DNA of 64,000 nucleotides from positions 124,001 to 188,000 of the forward strand of contig NZ_NPFY01000036.1 of assembly GCF_002259415.1 (NCBI RefSeq). The letters run 5' to 3'. Under the pieces are notes generated by a model. It had not been told where the DNA came from and ran no database searches. It saw nothing but the letters and a program-made list of their open reading frames with translations. Below, one piece after another: positions 8,897 to 17,243 of the stretch. Source of the stretch: Rhodococcus sp. 14-2470-1b. GTDB taxonomy: Bacteria > Actinomycetota > Actinomycetes > Mycobacteriales > Mycobacteriaceae. Numbering within the stretch: the first letter of the stretch is position 1; each line of letters starts with the position of its first letter. Position numbers and translations under genes: made by a program.

Positions 8897-10116
8897 ACCC
8901 GGTTCCTTCGCTCCTGAGGCAGGGGGCCGACGCTTCGTTCGGCCGCAGCAAGGACCTGCGACTCGTCGACGACATCGCCGACCGGTTGATCGCGCTCGAC
9001 GAGTTCGACCCGCAGGCACTCGGGTCGCTGGCTCTCACCAACATGATCCAGACGATGTACGAAGCAGGATGGCAACCGTTCGACCTGCTGCACATCGTGC
9101 GACGCCAACAAACGGTCGCTGTGTCTTCGCTTGCGGCAGCGGCAATTCTGCACCAATCGGATCTGACCGACGCCGACGACCGGGCGCCGCAGAGCTGGGT
9201 CGATCAACTCTCCGAGATCTGTGCCGCGTATCCCAAAGCTGCGGCCCGAGTCGAAGCGTCTCCGAGCTTCCTGGCGGCACAGTTGTCGGCGAGCGGAAAA
9301 TCGGACTACATCGCTGCCAGTGATCAATGGATCGCGGTGCTCGCGCTTCTGGGGCAATGGCAACAATTGCCGAGATGGCCGCAGATCGGGCCGCTGCCCT
9401 CACAGTGGCCACGCAAGCGTGCTCCTCGCATGGACCGCGGCGTGACGACCGGTGAATCACCGAACGGCAAGGTGCTCGGCAGGATCCGCGGACTGCTCGC
9501 GAAAGCGGACGCCACCGATTTCGAAGAGGAAGCCGAGACCCTGACCGCCAAGGCGCAGGAATTGATGACGCGGTACTCGATCGACTCGTTGCTGTTGACC
9601 GAAGGCAACGTCGACGTGATCAGCCGTCGCCTCCACGTCGACAACCCACATGCACCCGCGAAAGCACAGTTGCTGCACGTCGTCGGCGACGTCAATCGGG
9701 TCAAGTCCATCTGGGATCCCGAGTTCGCCGTCGCCACTCTCGTCGGCTCCCCCGTCGACGTCGAGCAGACCGAACTGCTGTTCACCTCGTTGCTCGTCCA
9801 GGCCACGCGGGCACTGTCGCACTCGCCGAAAGCCAAGCGGCGCAAGGGCGCTGCATCCGCAGCGTTCGGCAAGGCGTTTCTGTTCGCCTATGCCGTCAGG
9901 ATCGGCGAGCGTCTCGCCGACGTCGGCGCACTCGCCCTCGAGGAGGCGACAGAACAGTCGGGAAGCCTGCTCCCGATGCTCGCCGCACAGACTGCGGCCG
10001 TCGAAGAGGAATTCGATCGGTTGTTCCCCCGGGTCCGGGCCATGCGAGGACCCAGACTCGACGCCGAAGGATGGCACTCCGGCCAGGCTGCCGCCGACGA
10101 GGCCCACCTGTCGTAG
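8893..10116 (+). CDS. DUF2786 domain protein
   Basis: This 407-residue protein has no known function. The DUF2786 segment begins at about residue 190 (LGRIRGLLAKADATDFEEEA, continuing through EAETLTAKAQELMTRYSI), followed by a helical C-terminal part. The N-terminal 180 residues carry no motif I recognise. The GTG start at 8893 shares GTGA with the yaaA stop, so co-translation with yaaA is likely; upstream in-frame sequence is a shadow of yaaA. The last 221 nt are antisense to the extended 3' end of the DUF418 gene. Confidence 0.85.
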   Translation: MNPVPSLLRQGADASFGRSKDLRLVDDIADRLIALDEFDPQALGSLALTNMIQTMYEAGWQPFDLLHIVRRQQTVAVSSLAAAAILHQSDLTDADDRAPQSWVDQLSEICAAYPKAAARVEASPSFLAAQLSASGKSDYIAASDQWIAVLALLGQWQQLPRWPQIGPLPSQWPRKRAPRMDRGVTTGESPNGKVLGRIRGLLAKADATDFEEEAETLTAKAQELMTRYSIDSLLLTEGNVDVISRRLHVDNPHAPAKAQLLHVVGDVNRVKSIWDPEFAVATLVGSPVDVEQTELLFTSLLVQATRALSHSPKAKRRKGAASAAFGKAFLFAYAVRIGERLADVGALALEEATEQSGSLLPMLAAQTAAVEEEFDRLFPRVRAMRGPRLDAEGWHSGQAAADEAHLS

Positions 10117-11245
10117 CCACGCCGATTCCCGCCGAGTAGTTCCACAACCATTCGATCGGCCCACGTCGGTGGCGCCGCAGCCACAGGTGTGCGAACAGGC
10201 TCAGGATCGACACCGTCACCAGGTAAACCGCGACCGTACCGAGGACCTTCTGCGCGGGCGCATCGAGTTTCGCCGCGATCCCGAATCCCCACCCGTAGCA
10301 CAGCACCGAGGCCACCACGTTCTGGAGAACGTAGCTCGACAATGCCATTCGTCCGATCTCGGTGAGCCGCGCGGTCACGAAGCCGTCGCGATCACCTCGA
10401 ACGTACAAAGCGGCCACGAACGCCAGAATCCCAAGGGATACCAACGGTGCTGTCAGGTATCGAGATACGATGATTCCAGGGTCTCCGCCCACCAGTCCTA
10501 ACGCGAAGTCGATAGGCAGCGCGGCCGTCCCGAGAACCATCATCCTCCGTCGAAGAGTTCTCCCCGATGCGGACAACACTCCCGCGCGAAACAGGCTTGC
10601 CCCCAACAAGAACAGTGCAATCGACATCGGAAGGATCAACACCGTCTCGGAGCGGAACACCACTGCGTTGTCGATACGGAAGAGCACCAGATCCCAGAAC
10701 GAGCCGTCCGCGTACGGGTTGGGCTGCAGCGGTGACGGCTGCGTACCCTCCGACGCGGAGGCCAGCAGTGCTGCGATCGCCGAGATCATCACGACGTGTA
10801 CGCCGGCGGCGCAGATCATCCACCGCCGCTGAGCACGTTCCCCACCGACGAGAACGTACGCGACGACGAAACCGGTGACGGCATACCCCATCAGCACGTC
10901 GAATTCGGTGAACAGAAGGAAGTGCAGTACCCCGTCGACGAAGAGCAGTGCCGCCCGGATGGGGTATCGACCTGGCCACGCTTCCCCTCGCGTCGACGCC
11001 GACCGCTGCTGGATCGCAAGCCCCATACCGAACATGACGGTCAGAAGACCGAGGAACTTGCCCTGGGCGCATTGTTGCAGAATTCGTTCGACCAGACCCC
11101 ACCCACCGTCACCTTTCCCGACAGCATCGAGATATCCGACGAGCCCGGATCCGCTGGTGAAGATCCAGACGTTGGTGCCGAGCGTGCCTGCAATCGCGAT
11201 GCCGCGCAATACATCCAATGATCGATACCGTTCGAGCGTCGCCAT
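9896..11245 (-). CDS. DUF418 family multi-pass membrane protein with an extended C-terminus
   Basis: The product (449 residues) starts with RYRSLDVLRGIAIAGTLGTN, typical of DUF418/YeiB-like membrane proteins with about eight membrane segments. Function in this family is poorly defined; some members resemble acyltransferase-type membrane proteins. The family domain ends near GPIEWLWNY at about residue 376. After that about 70 residues of Arg/Gly/Pro-rich sequence run through the antisense strand of the DUF2786 gene before a stop. The ATG at 11245 is chosen because it directly precedes the family N-terminus. Confidence 0.82.
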   Translation of the reverse strand: MATLERYRSLDVLRGIAIAGTLGTNVWIFTSGSGLVGYLDAVGKGDGGWGLVERILQQCAQGKFLGLLTVMFGMGLAIQQRSASTRGEAWPGRYPIRAALLFVDGVLHFLLFTEFDVLMGYAVTGFVVAYVLVGGERAQRRWMICAAGVHVVMISAIAALLASASEGTQPSPLQPNPYADGSFWDLVLFRIDNAVVFRSETVLILPMSIALFLLGASLFRAGVLSASGRTLRRRMMVLGTAALPIDFALGLVGGDPGIIVSRYLTAPLVSLGILAFVAALYVRGDRDGFVTARLTEIGRMALSSYVLQNVVASVLCYGWGFGIAAKLDAPAQKVLGTVAVYLVTVSILSLFAHLWLRRHRRGPIEWLWNYSAGIGVATTGGPRRRQPGRSAILRRRVWVLAWPGPGGTTDRIPLRRPQSVRRASGAGFPTVLSPPRGRVRRRRRDARRS

Positions 11246-11352
11246 GGCTCGACGGTAACGACATCGATGCATTCATCGCGTCCTCCTTTCGACGGACCCC
11301 GAAGGGAAGCAGCCCACACGTTCACGCTCGGTGCACTCGGCACAATGGACGA

Positions 11353-12699
11353 GTGCACCACACTCTCGACGACGTCATCACCCGCTCGACGGAACTGCTT
11401 CGCGCGAAAGATCTCGCCGGCATGTCCCAGCTCGTCGCGGACCTGCCGCCTGCCGACGCAGCGCGGATTCTCGAACGTACGGACTCGGCCGAACGCGCGG
11501 TGCTGTATCGATTGCTGCCGAAGGATCGCGCACTCGATGTGTTCGAGCAGTTCGACGCGTCGGTCCGCAGCGAACTCGTCACCGCGCTGCGAGACGACGA
11601 CGTCGTCACGCTCTTCGCCGAACTGGATCCCGACGATCGCGTCGAACTCGTCGACGAACTTCCCTCCAATGTGGCGCACCGGTTGATGCAGGGACTTTCA
11701 CGGACGGAGCGTGAGCTCACCGCGCCGATGCTCGGCTACGCGAAAGGATCCGTCGGACGGCGGATGAGCCCCGAGTACGTCCGTGTCCACCCCACCACGA
11801 CGGCGGACCAGGCCCTGGCTCAGGTTCGGGCGATCGGAGCCGGTGCCGAGTCCGTCTATCTGCTTCCGATCACCGACGACAGCCGACGGCTCGTCGGCGT
11901 CGCGACGCTCGCCGACGTCGCCACCGCCGACCCCACGACGGTCGTCGAGAACCTCTCCACGAGCCGGCCCGTCGTCAGGGCCGACGTCTCCGCCGAGGAA
12001 GCCGCCCGTTCGTGCCTCGACCATCGAAGCCCAGCCGTAGTGGTCGTCGATTCGGAGAATCGCTTGATCGGCATCCTCACCATCGACCAGGCATCACGCA
12101 TTCTCGAGGACGCCGAGGACGAGGATGCGGCACGTGCCGGCGGCACCGAGCCTCTGCGCCGGCCGTACCTGGCCACTCCGGTGCTCAGCATCGTCCGATC
12201 GCGTGTGGTGTGGCTTCTCGTCCTCGCGCTGTCCGCCATTCTCACCGTGCAAGTTCTCGAAATCTTCGAGCATGCGCTGGCTGCGGTGGTGACGCTCGCA
12301 CTGTTCATTCCGCTGCTGACCGGAACCGGTGGCAACACCGGATCCCAAGCCGCCACCACGGTGACTCGAGCACTTGCCGTCGGCGACGTACGCCCACGCG
12401 ATATCGGCGCGGTACTGTTCCGCGAGATTCGCGTGGGCGCAACCATGGGCGCGATGCTCGGAACGCTCGGTTTCGTCATCGCAGGCCTGGTCTACGACTG
12501 GCACCTCGGCCTGGTCATCGGATCCACTCTCCTCGCGATCTGCACGTTGGCCGCAACGGTCGGCGGTGCCATGCCGCTGTTGGCCAAGAAGATCGGCGTC
12601 GATCCCGCGGTGTTCTCGACGCCGTTCATCTCGACGTTCTGCGACGCAACGGGATTGATCGTCTACTTCGCGATCGCGAAGCTCGTGCTGGGTGTCTAG
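11353..12699 (+). CDS. mgtE: Magnesium transporter MgtE
   Basis: The product of 448 residues has the family order: a superhelical N domain (residues ~1-130, LLRAKDLAGMSQLVADLPPA), two CBS domains (~135-255) that sense cytosolic Mg, a plug helix and a five-helix C-terminal membrane domain with FIPLLTGTGGNTGSQAATT (~345-363), the pore signature. The start at 11353 (GTG) gives the normal length; in-frame sequence further upstream overlaps the divergent DUF418 start. The stop codon sits in a 17-bp tandem repeat shared with the end of the next gene. Confidence 0.94.
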   Translation: MHHTLDDVITRSTELLRAKDLAGMSQLVADLPPADAARILERTDSAERAVLYRLLPKDRALDVFEQFDASVRSELVTALRDDDVVTLFAELDPDDRVELVDELPSNVAHRLMQGLSRTERELTAPMLGYAKGSVGRRMSPEYVRVHPTTTADQALAQVRAIGAGAESVYLLPITDDSRRLVGVATLADVATADPTTVVENLSTSRPVVRADVSAEEAARSCLDHRSPAVVVVDSENRLIGILTIDQASRILEDAEDEDAARAGGTEPLRRPYLATPVLSIVRSRVVWLLVLALSAILTVQVLEIFEHALAAVVTLALFIPLLTGTGGNTGSQAATTVTRALAVGDVRPRDIGAVLFREIRVGATMGAMLGTLGFVIAGLVYDWHLGLVIGSTLLAICTLAATVGGAMPLLAKKIGVDPAVFSTPFISTFCDATGLIVYFAIAKLVLGV

Positions 12700-12727
12700 G
12701 TCGATTGGGCGTCTAGGCCGATTGGGC
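12694..12727. repeat. 17-bp tandem repeat spanning two convergent stop codons
   Basis: GTCTAGGTCGATTGGGC (12694-12710) is followed at once by GTCTAGGCCGATTGGGC (12711-12727), with one mismatch. The first copy contains the mgtE TAG and the second the TAG of the convergent MFS gene. The end of one gene appears to have been duplicated by slippage. Confidence 0.85.
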
Positions 12728-14215
12728 GTCTTCCTGCGCGGCCTGGGCCTGGGCGACCTGTTGGGGGGTGAAGCGAATGAAGAACGCCGCGAGGCCTGCC
12801 ACGACGGCGAGGATGGAGCAGCAGAAGAGAGCGAACATGTAGCCCGAGCTCAGGGCGCCGAGCTGGACGTCGTTCATCAACGTTGCCGGGCCCGTGGTGC
12901 CGCCGAGCGAGAGCGTCCGAGAAGTGACCAGTGCGCCGACGATCGCGAGCGCTACCGGGCCGCCGAGGGTCTGCGCGACGAGGGCGATGGCGGTCAGTGG
13001 GCCGATTTCGGTGGCCTGCACCCCGGCGATCGCGCACAGCGGCAGCGGTATCGATGCCATGCCGACGCCGAATCCGATACCGATGACCGGGAAGAAGATG
13101 CCGGGGAAGTACGACGACTCTGCGTCCATGGTGGCGACCGAGAACAGCAGCCACCCGATCATGATCAGTGCGCCTGTCATGACCAACCATCTCGGCTGAA
13201 TGCGCACGACCAGTTGGGAGGTGATGAACGCGGCAGCACCCAGGCCGAAGGCGAACGGCACGAACGCGAGACCTGCGGCGAGTGGGCTGTAGCCGAGGAT
13301 GTCCTGAACGAACAGAGCCACGAACGCGGCCAGGCAGAACATGACGCCGCCGGCGAAGAAGATCGCGACGAAGGTAGCGACGCGGTCCTTGCTGGCGAAC
13401 AGAGAAAATGGGAGCAGCGGGTTGGCCGCTCGACGCTCGACGACGAGGAACAGCCCCAGCAGGATCAGACCCGCGACGAGGGAACCGATCACCAATGGGC
13501 TGAGCCACCCCAGTTCGGTGCCTTCGCTGAGCGCGAGGACCACGCCGGTACAGCCGAGGGTGCCGAGTATCGCGCCAGGAACATCGAGGGTCAGGCGGAC
13601 GCCTGCGGTTTCCTTCAGCGACACCACCGCGAGGATGACGATCAGGATGCCGATCGGCACGTTGATCAGAAAGATCCAGCGCCAGGACACTTGCGTCAGA
13701 GCGCCGCCGATGATCAGTCCGGCGATGGAACCGACACCCGTCATCGCGGCGTAGATCGCGATGGCCTGATTACGAACCGGGCCCGGCGCGAACGTCGTGG
13801 CCACGAGCGCGAAGGCCGTCGGCGACGCCACCGCAGCGCCCACGCCCTGCAGTGCACGCGCGGCGACCAACGTCGCTTCGTTGACGGCGAGCCCGCACAA
13901 CAGCGACGCGATGGTGAACAGCACGACGCCACCGAGGAACATCTTCTTGCGACCGAACGCATCGCCGAGGCGCCCGCCCAGAAGCATGAGGCCGCCGAAC
14001 GCCAGTGCGTACGACGTCAACACCCAGTTGCGACCCGCGTCGCTCAATCCCAGATCCGCCTGCAGCGGCGCCAAAGCCAGATTGGCGACCGTCCCGTCGA
14101 GAACCACCATGAGCTGCAGTCCGCTGAGAACGATGATCGCCAGACCGAATGCCCTGGTGGTGACCGGGTAGACGATCTGCGTCGTGGGCGCTGCGGGCTG
14201 CGTGTGATCAGGCAC
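12713..14215 (-). CDS. efpA: MFS exporter, EfpA-like (DHA2 family)
   Basis: A 500-residue 14-TM transporter. Visible are the TM1 motif VVLDGTVANLALAPLQ (residues ~37-52), motif A GGRLGDAFGRKKMFLGG (~80-96) and motif C with GSIAGLIIGGAL (~163-174). Its position next to cysG-cobB-cobO matches efpA in mycobacteria, where EfpA is an essential efflux-pump homologue. The symbol rests on that context and on overall similarity recalled from memory. The GTG start at 14215 lies 11 nt from the end of the siroheme synthase gene, in the same direction, so co-transcription is likely. Confidence 0.85.
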   Translation of the reverse strand: MPDHTQPAAPTTQIVYPVTTRAFGLAIIVLSGLQLMVVLDGTVANLALAPLQADLGLSDAGRNWVLTSYALAFGGLMLLGGRLGDAFGRKKMFLGGVVLFTIASLLCGLAVNEATLVAARALQGVGAAVASPTAFALVATTFAPGPVRNQAIAIYAAMTGVGSIAGLIIGGALTQVSWRWIFLINVPIGILIVILAVVSLKETAGVRLTLDVPGAILGTLGCTGVVLALSEGTELGWLSPLVIGSLVAGLILLGLFLVVERRAANPLLPFSLFASKDRVATFVAIFFAGGVMFCLAAFVALFVQDILGYSPLAAGLAFVPFAFGLGAAAFITSQLVVRIQPRWLVMTGALIMIGWLLFSVATMDAESSYFPGIFFPVIGIGFGVGMASIPLPLCAIAGVQATEIGPLTAIALVAQTLGGPVALAIVGALVTSRTLSLGGTTGPATLMNDVQLGALSSGYMFALFCCSILAVVAGLAAFFIRFTPQQVAQAQAAQEDAQSA

Positions 14216-14226
14216 GGGGGTTCACG

Positions 14227-15468
14227 TTACCGAGAGTTCACAGAAAAACCAGCAACGGTTCCGATTACGACGATCGCAGGTGGACGTATGCCCTCGTCCT
14301 TGACCTTCTGGGCCACCGTGGAGAGGTCCGCCCGTACCTCGCGTTGGGTACGCATCGTCCCCTCCTGGACCACGAGGACCGGCGTCGACGCGGCTCTTCC
14401 GCCGTTCATCAGCACCGCCGCGAATTTGTCGATCCGCTCGACGGCCATCAGGAGCACGATCGTGCCCTTGAGTCGCGCCAGTGCGTCCCAGTCGACGAGA
14501 GAGTCGGGGTGGTCCGGCGCGACGTGTCCGCTGACGACGACGAATTCGTGAGTCACACCTCGATGCGTCACCGGCACGCCCGCAGCGGACGGCACGGAGA
14601 TCGCACTGGTGATTCCCGGCACGACGGTGACCGGGATTCCCGCGTCGGTGAGAGCTTCGAGTTCCTCGTAACCACGGCCGAAGACGTACGGGTCTCCGCC
14701 CTTGAGCCGGACGACGAACTTCCCTGCCTTCGCTCCGTCGATCAGCGCCTGGTTGATTGCCTCCTGGGCCATCGCGCGCCCGTACGGAATCTTCGATGCG
14801 TCGATGACCTCGACGTGGGGGCCGAGCTCGGCCAGCAACTCCGGCGGCGCGAGTCTGTCGGTGACCACGACGTCGGCGTAGGTCAACAGGCGACGCCCGC
14901 GAACGGTGATGAGGTCGGGATCGCCTGGACCACCGCCGACGAGTGCGACGCCGGTGTGCGGGGCGTGTGCGGCGTCGGTGACGACACCGGACTGCAGAGC
15001 TTCGAGCACCGCGGTCCTCACCGCTGCCGATCTACGGTGCTGGCCCCCGGCCAGCACACCGAGCGTGAGACCGTCGTAATCCGCCGACGCAGGCGTGACC
15101 GCGGTTCCGTCGCGCGCGACGTCCGCCCGGACGCAGAAGGTTCTGGCCCGTTCGGCCTCGGCGACGATGGCCGCGTTGGTCTCGGCTTCGTCGGTGCACG
15201 CGATCGCGTACCACGCGTCCGCAATGTCTCCGTCGCGGTAGTCCCGCAGTTCCAGCGTCACCTGACCTGCCGTCGCCCAGCCCTCCACCGCGGGCGTCGC
15301 CTCACGAGTGATGACATGAACCACCGCACCCGACGAGATCAACAACGGCAGCCGACGCTGCGCAACAGTGCCACCGCCGACGACGACAACACGCCGCCCG
15401 GACAGATTCAGGCCGACCAGATAGGGAGAATCGGTCGCGTCGGACTCACTCGATGTGGAGACATTCAC
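14227..15468 (-). CDS. cysG: Siroheme synthase / uroporphyrinogen-III C-methyltransferase (CysG-type fusion)
   Basis: The 413-residue product fuses two activities. Residues ~15-160 are a Rossmann precorrin-2 dehydrogenase/ferrochelatase part (VVVVGGGTVAQRRL). Residues ~170-410 are the SAM-dependent uroporphyrinogen-III methyltransferase (VGGGPGDPDLITVRG, VVVTDRLAPPELL, RLKGGDPYVFGRGYEE). It makes precorrin-2, which feeds siroheme for sulfite/nitrite reductases and the cobalamin genes nearby. It is shorter than enterobacterial CysG (457), mainly in the linker. The arrangement matches the cysG locus of mycobacteria. Confidence 0.94.
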   Translation of the reverse strand: MNVSTSSESDATDSPYLVGLNLSGRRVVVVGGGTVAQRRLPLLISSGAVVHVITREATPAVEGWATAGQVTLELRDYRDGDIADAWYAIACTDEAETNAAIVAEAERARTFCVRADVARDGTAVTPASADYDGLTLGVLAGGQHRRSAAVRTAVLEALQSGVVTDAAHAPHTGVALVGGGPGDPDLITVRGRRLLTYADVVVTDRLAPPELLAELGPHVEVIDASKIPYGRAMAQEAINQALIDGAKAGKFVVRLKGGDPYVFGRGYEELEALTDAGIPVTVVPGITSAISVPSAAGVPVTHRGVTHEFVVVSGHVAPDHPDSLVDWDALARLKGTIVLLMAVERIDKFAAVLMNGGRAASTPVLVVQEGTMRTQREVRADLSTVAQKVKDEGIRPPAIVVIGTVAGFSVNSR

Positions 15469-15479
15469 GGGACGAAACG

Positions 15480-17228
15480 CTACCGCGTTGCCTTCAGGGC
15501 TCGCTCCCGTAGGCCTCGCTTGCGCTCGACCCGTGTTTCGTCCCAGACAGGCTCACTCGATTCGTAGACCTGCCCGTCGGATCCGAAAACGAGGAACCGG
15601 TCGAAGCTGCGCGCGAACCATCGGTCGTGGGTGACGGCGACGACGGTCCCCTCGAATGCCGTGATGGCGTCTTGCAGCGAGTCCGCGGACACCAGGTCGA
15701 GGTTGTCCGTCGGCTCGTCGAGTAGCAGCAGGGTGGCACCGGACAGCTCCAGCAGAAGAATCTGAACCCGTGCCTGCTGCCCACCGGACAGGTTGTCGTA
15801 CAACTGCTCTGCGGCGAGTGACAGGCCGTAACGATCGAGTGCACGGCTCGCGGCCTCGCGTCCCATTCCGTCACGGTGCTCGTTGCCGAGATGCAGTATG
15901 TCCAGCAACGTCTTGCCGTGGAGATCCGGCCTGCTGTGAGTCTGCGCGAACAGTCCTGGCCGCACCCGCGCACCCAGCACGGCGGTGCCGCTGTGCGGTA
16001 CGGGCGCGATCTCGAGTTCCTGTACCGGGAGGTGCTCCCGCTCGGGGTCGGTACCACCCGCCGCGAGCAGCCGAAGAAAGTGCGATTTGCCGGATCCGTT
16101 GGAACCGAGCACGGCCACCCGATCACCGAACCAGATCTCCGTGTCGAACGGCTTCATCAACCCGGTCAGCTCCAGGCCGGTACACACCAGCGCGCGTTTG
16201 GCGGTGCGCCCACCGTGCAGCCGTACCGTCACCTTCTGCTTCAGTGGAACCGCCTCGGGAGGGCCTGCGTCCTCGAATCGCGCGAGCCTCGTCTGTGCGG
16301 CCTGATAGCGGGCGGCGATACCGTCGTTGAACTTCGCTTTCTCCCGCAAACGGAGAACGAGCGCCCGCAGTTTCACTCGTTCCTCGTCCCAGCGACGTCG
16401 AAGCTCGTCGAGCCGGGCGTTCCTGTCCTCTCGCGCGTCGTAGTAGGTGGCGAAGCCTCCGCCGTGGACCCAGGAGGTGGCCCCGTTGATTCCTGGTTCG
16501 AGAGTGACGATGCGGGTCGCCGCATTCGCGATGAGCTCGCGGTCGTGACTGATGAAGAGAACAGACTTGTCCGATTCACGAATCGTCTTCTCCAGCCACC
16601 GCTTACCGGGAACATCCAGGTAGTTGTCCGGCTCGTCGAGTAGAAGCAACTCGTCGGAACCGGCGAACAACGCCTCGAGCACGACACGCTTCTGCTCGCC
16701 ACCGCTCAACGTCGACACATCACGCCATTTCGCGACATCGAACGGCGTACCGAGCGCCGCCATCGTCACCTTGTCCCAGAACGGTTCCAGGTCATATCCC
16801 CCGATGTCGCCCCAATCCGAGAGCGCTGCAGCATATTTCATCTGCGTCTTCTCGTCGTCCGTCTCCATCATCGCGTTCTCGGCCGCGTCCAGAGCCTCGG
16901 CGGCTCGGCGCACCGCGGGCGCGGACACCGACAGCAACAGATCCAGAACAGTCGTTCCGCCGGCTCCACTCCCGACCCCACTGGTCGTTCCGCCGGCTCC
17001 ACTCCCGACGAACTGACGCATGACCCCGAGCGCACCCGATCGGGTGACAGCGCCGTCCTCGGGTTCGATGTCGCCGGAGACGATGCGAGTCAACGTGGTC
17101 TTGCCCGTGCCGTTCGGTCCGATCAACGCCATCTTGGCGCCGTCTCCGACACGGAATCCGACGCCGCTGAGAAGCTGCCTGCCGTCGGGCAGGAAGTAGT
17201 CGATGTCGGTCAGTTCGAGGTGAGCCAC
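15480..17228 (-). CDS. ABC-F type ATP-binding protein with a tandem-repeat insert
   Basis: The 582-residue soluble protein has two ABC cassettes and no membrane domain, as in ABC-F ribosome-associated ATPases. Cassette 1 has GPNGTGKTT (residue ~38), LSGGEQKRV and LLLLDEPDNYLD. Cassette 2 has GSNGSGKSHF (~374), LSGGQQARV and LLLLDEPTDNLD. ABC-F proteins act in translation or in resistance to ribosome-targeting antibiotics; which applies here is not clear. Residues ~74-95 contain VGSGAGGTTSG followed by VGSGAGGTT, an 11-residue repeat encoded by a 33-bp duplication in cassette 1. The gene ends 11 nt before the siroheme synthase start. Confidence 0.9.
   Translation of the reverse strand: MAHLELTDIDYFLPDGRQLLSGVGFRVGDGAKMALIGPNGTGKTTLTRIVSGDIEPEDGAVTRSGALGVMRQFVGSGAGGTTSGVGSGAGGTTVLDLLLSVSAPAVRRAAEALDAAENAMMETDDEKTQMKYAAALSDWGDIGGYDLEPFWDKVTMAALGTPFDVAKWRDVSTLSGGEQKRVVLEALFAGSDELLLLDEPDNYLDVPGKRWLEKTIRESDKSVLFISHDRELIANAATRIVTLEPGINGATSWVHGGGFATYYDAREDRNARLDELRRRWDEERVKLRALVLRLREKAKFNDGIAARYQAAQTRLARFEDAGPPEAVPLKQKVTVRLHGGRTAKRALVCTGLELTGLMKPFDTEIWFGDRVAVLGSNGSGKSHFLRLLAAGGTDPEREHLPVQELEIAPVPHSGTAVLGARVRPGLFAQTHSRPDLHGKTLLDILHLGNEHRDGMGREAASRALDRYGLSLAAEQLYDNLSGGQQARVQILLLELSGATLLLLDEPTDNLDLVSADSLQDAITAFEGTVVAVTHDRWFARSFDRFLVFGSDGQVYESSEPVWDETRVERKRGLRERALKATR
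16951..17009 (-). repeat. 33-bp period tandem repeat inside the ABC-F gene
   Basis: The 26-bp stretch at 16951-16976 recurs exactly at 16984-17009 (the next base differs), with a 33-bp period that keeps frame. On the minus strand each copy contains GGGAGTGGAGCC then GGCGGAACGAC. This closely resembles the intergenic repeat at 32341-32411 and the single copy at 6294-6319. Confidence 0.85.
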
Positions 17229-17243
17229 GCCGACAAATCTATG

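Noticed and set aside
10458-10475. Palindromic stretch inside the DUF418 gene as an operator
   Set aside because: It is short, within coding sequence and distant from any start.
12692-14551. 619-codon open frame antisense to the efpA-like gene
   Set aside because: The composition (Arg, Asp, Glu, Gln runs) matches antisense of a membrane protein; no ribosome site or domain.
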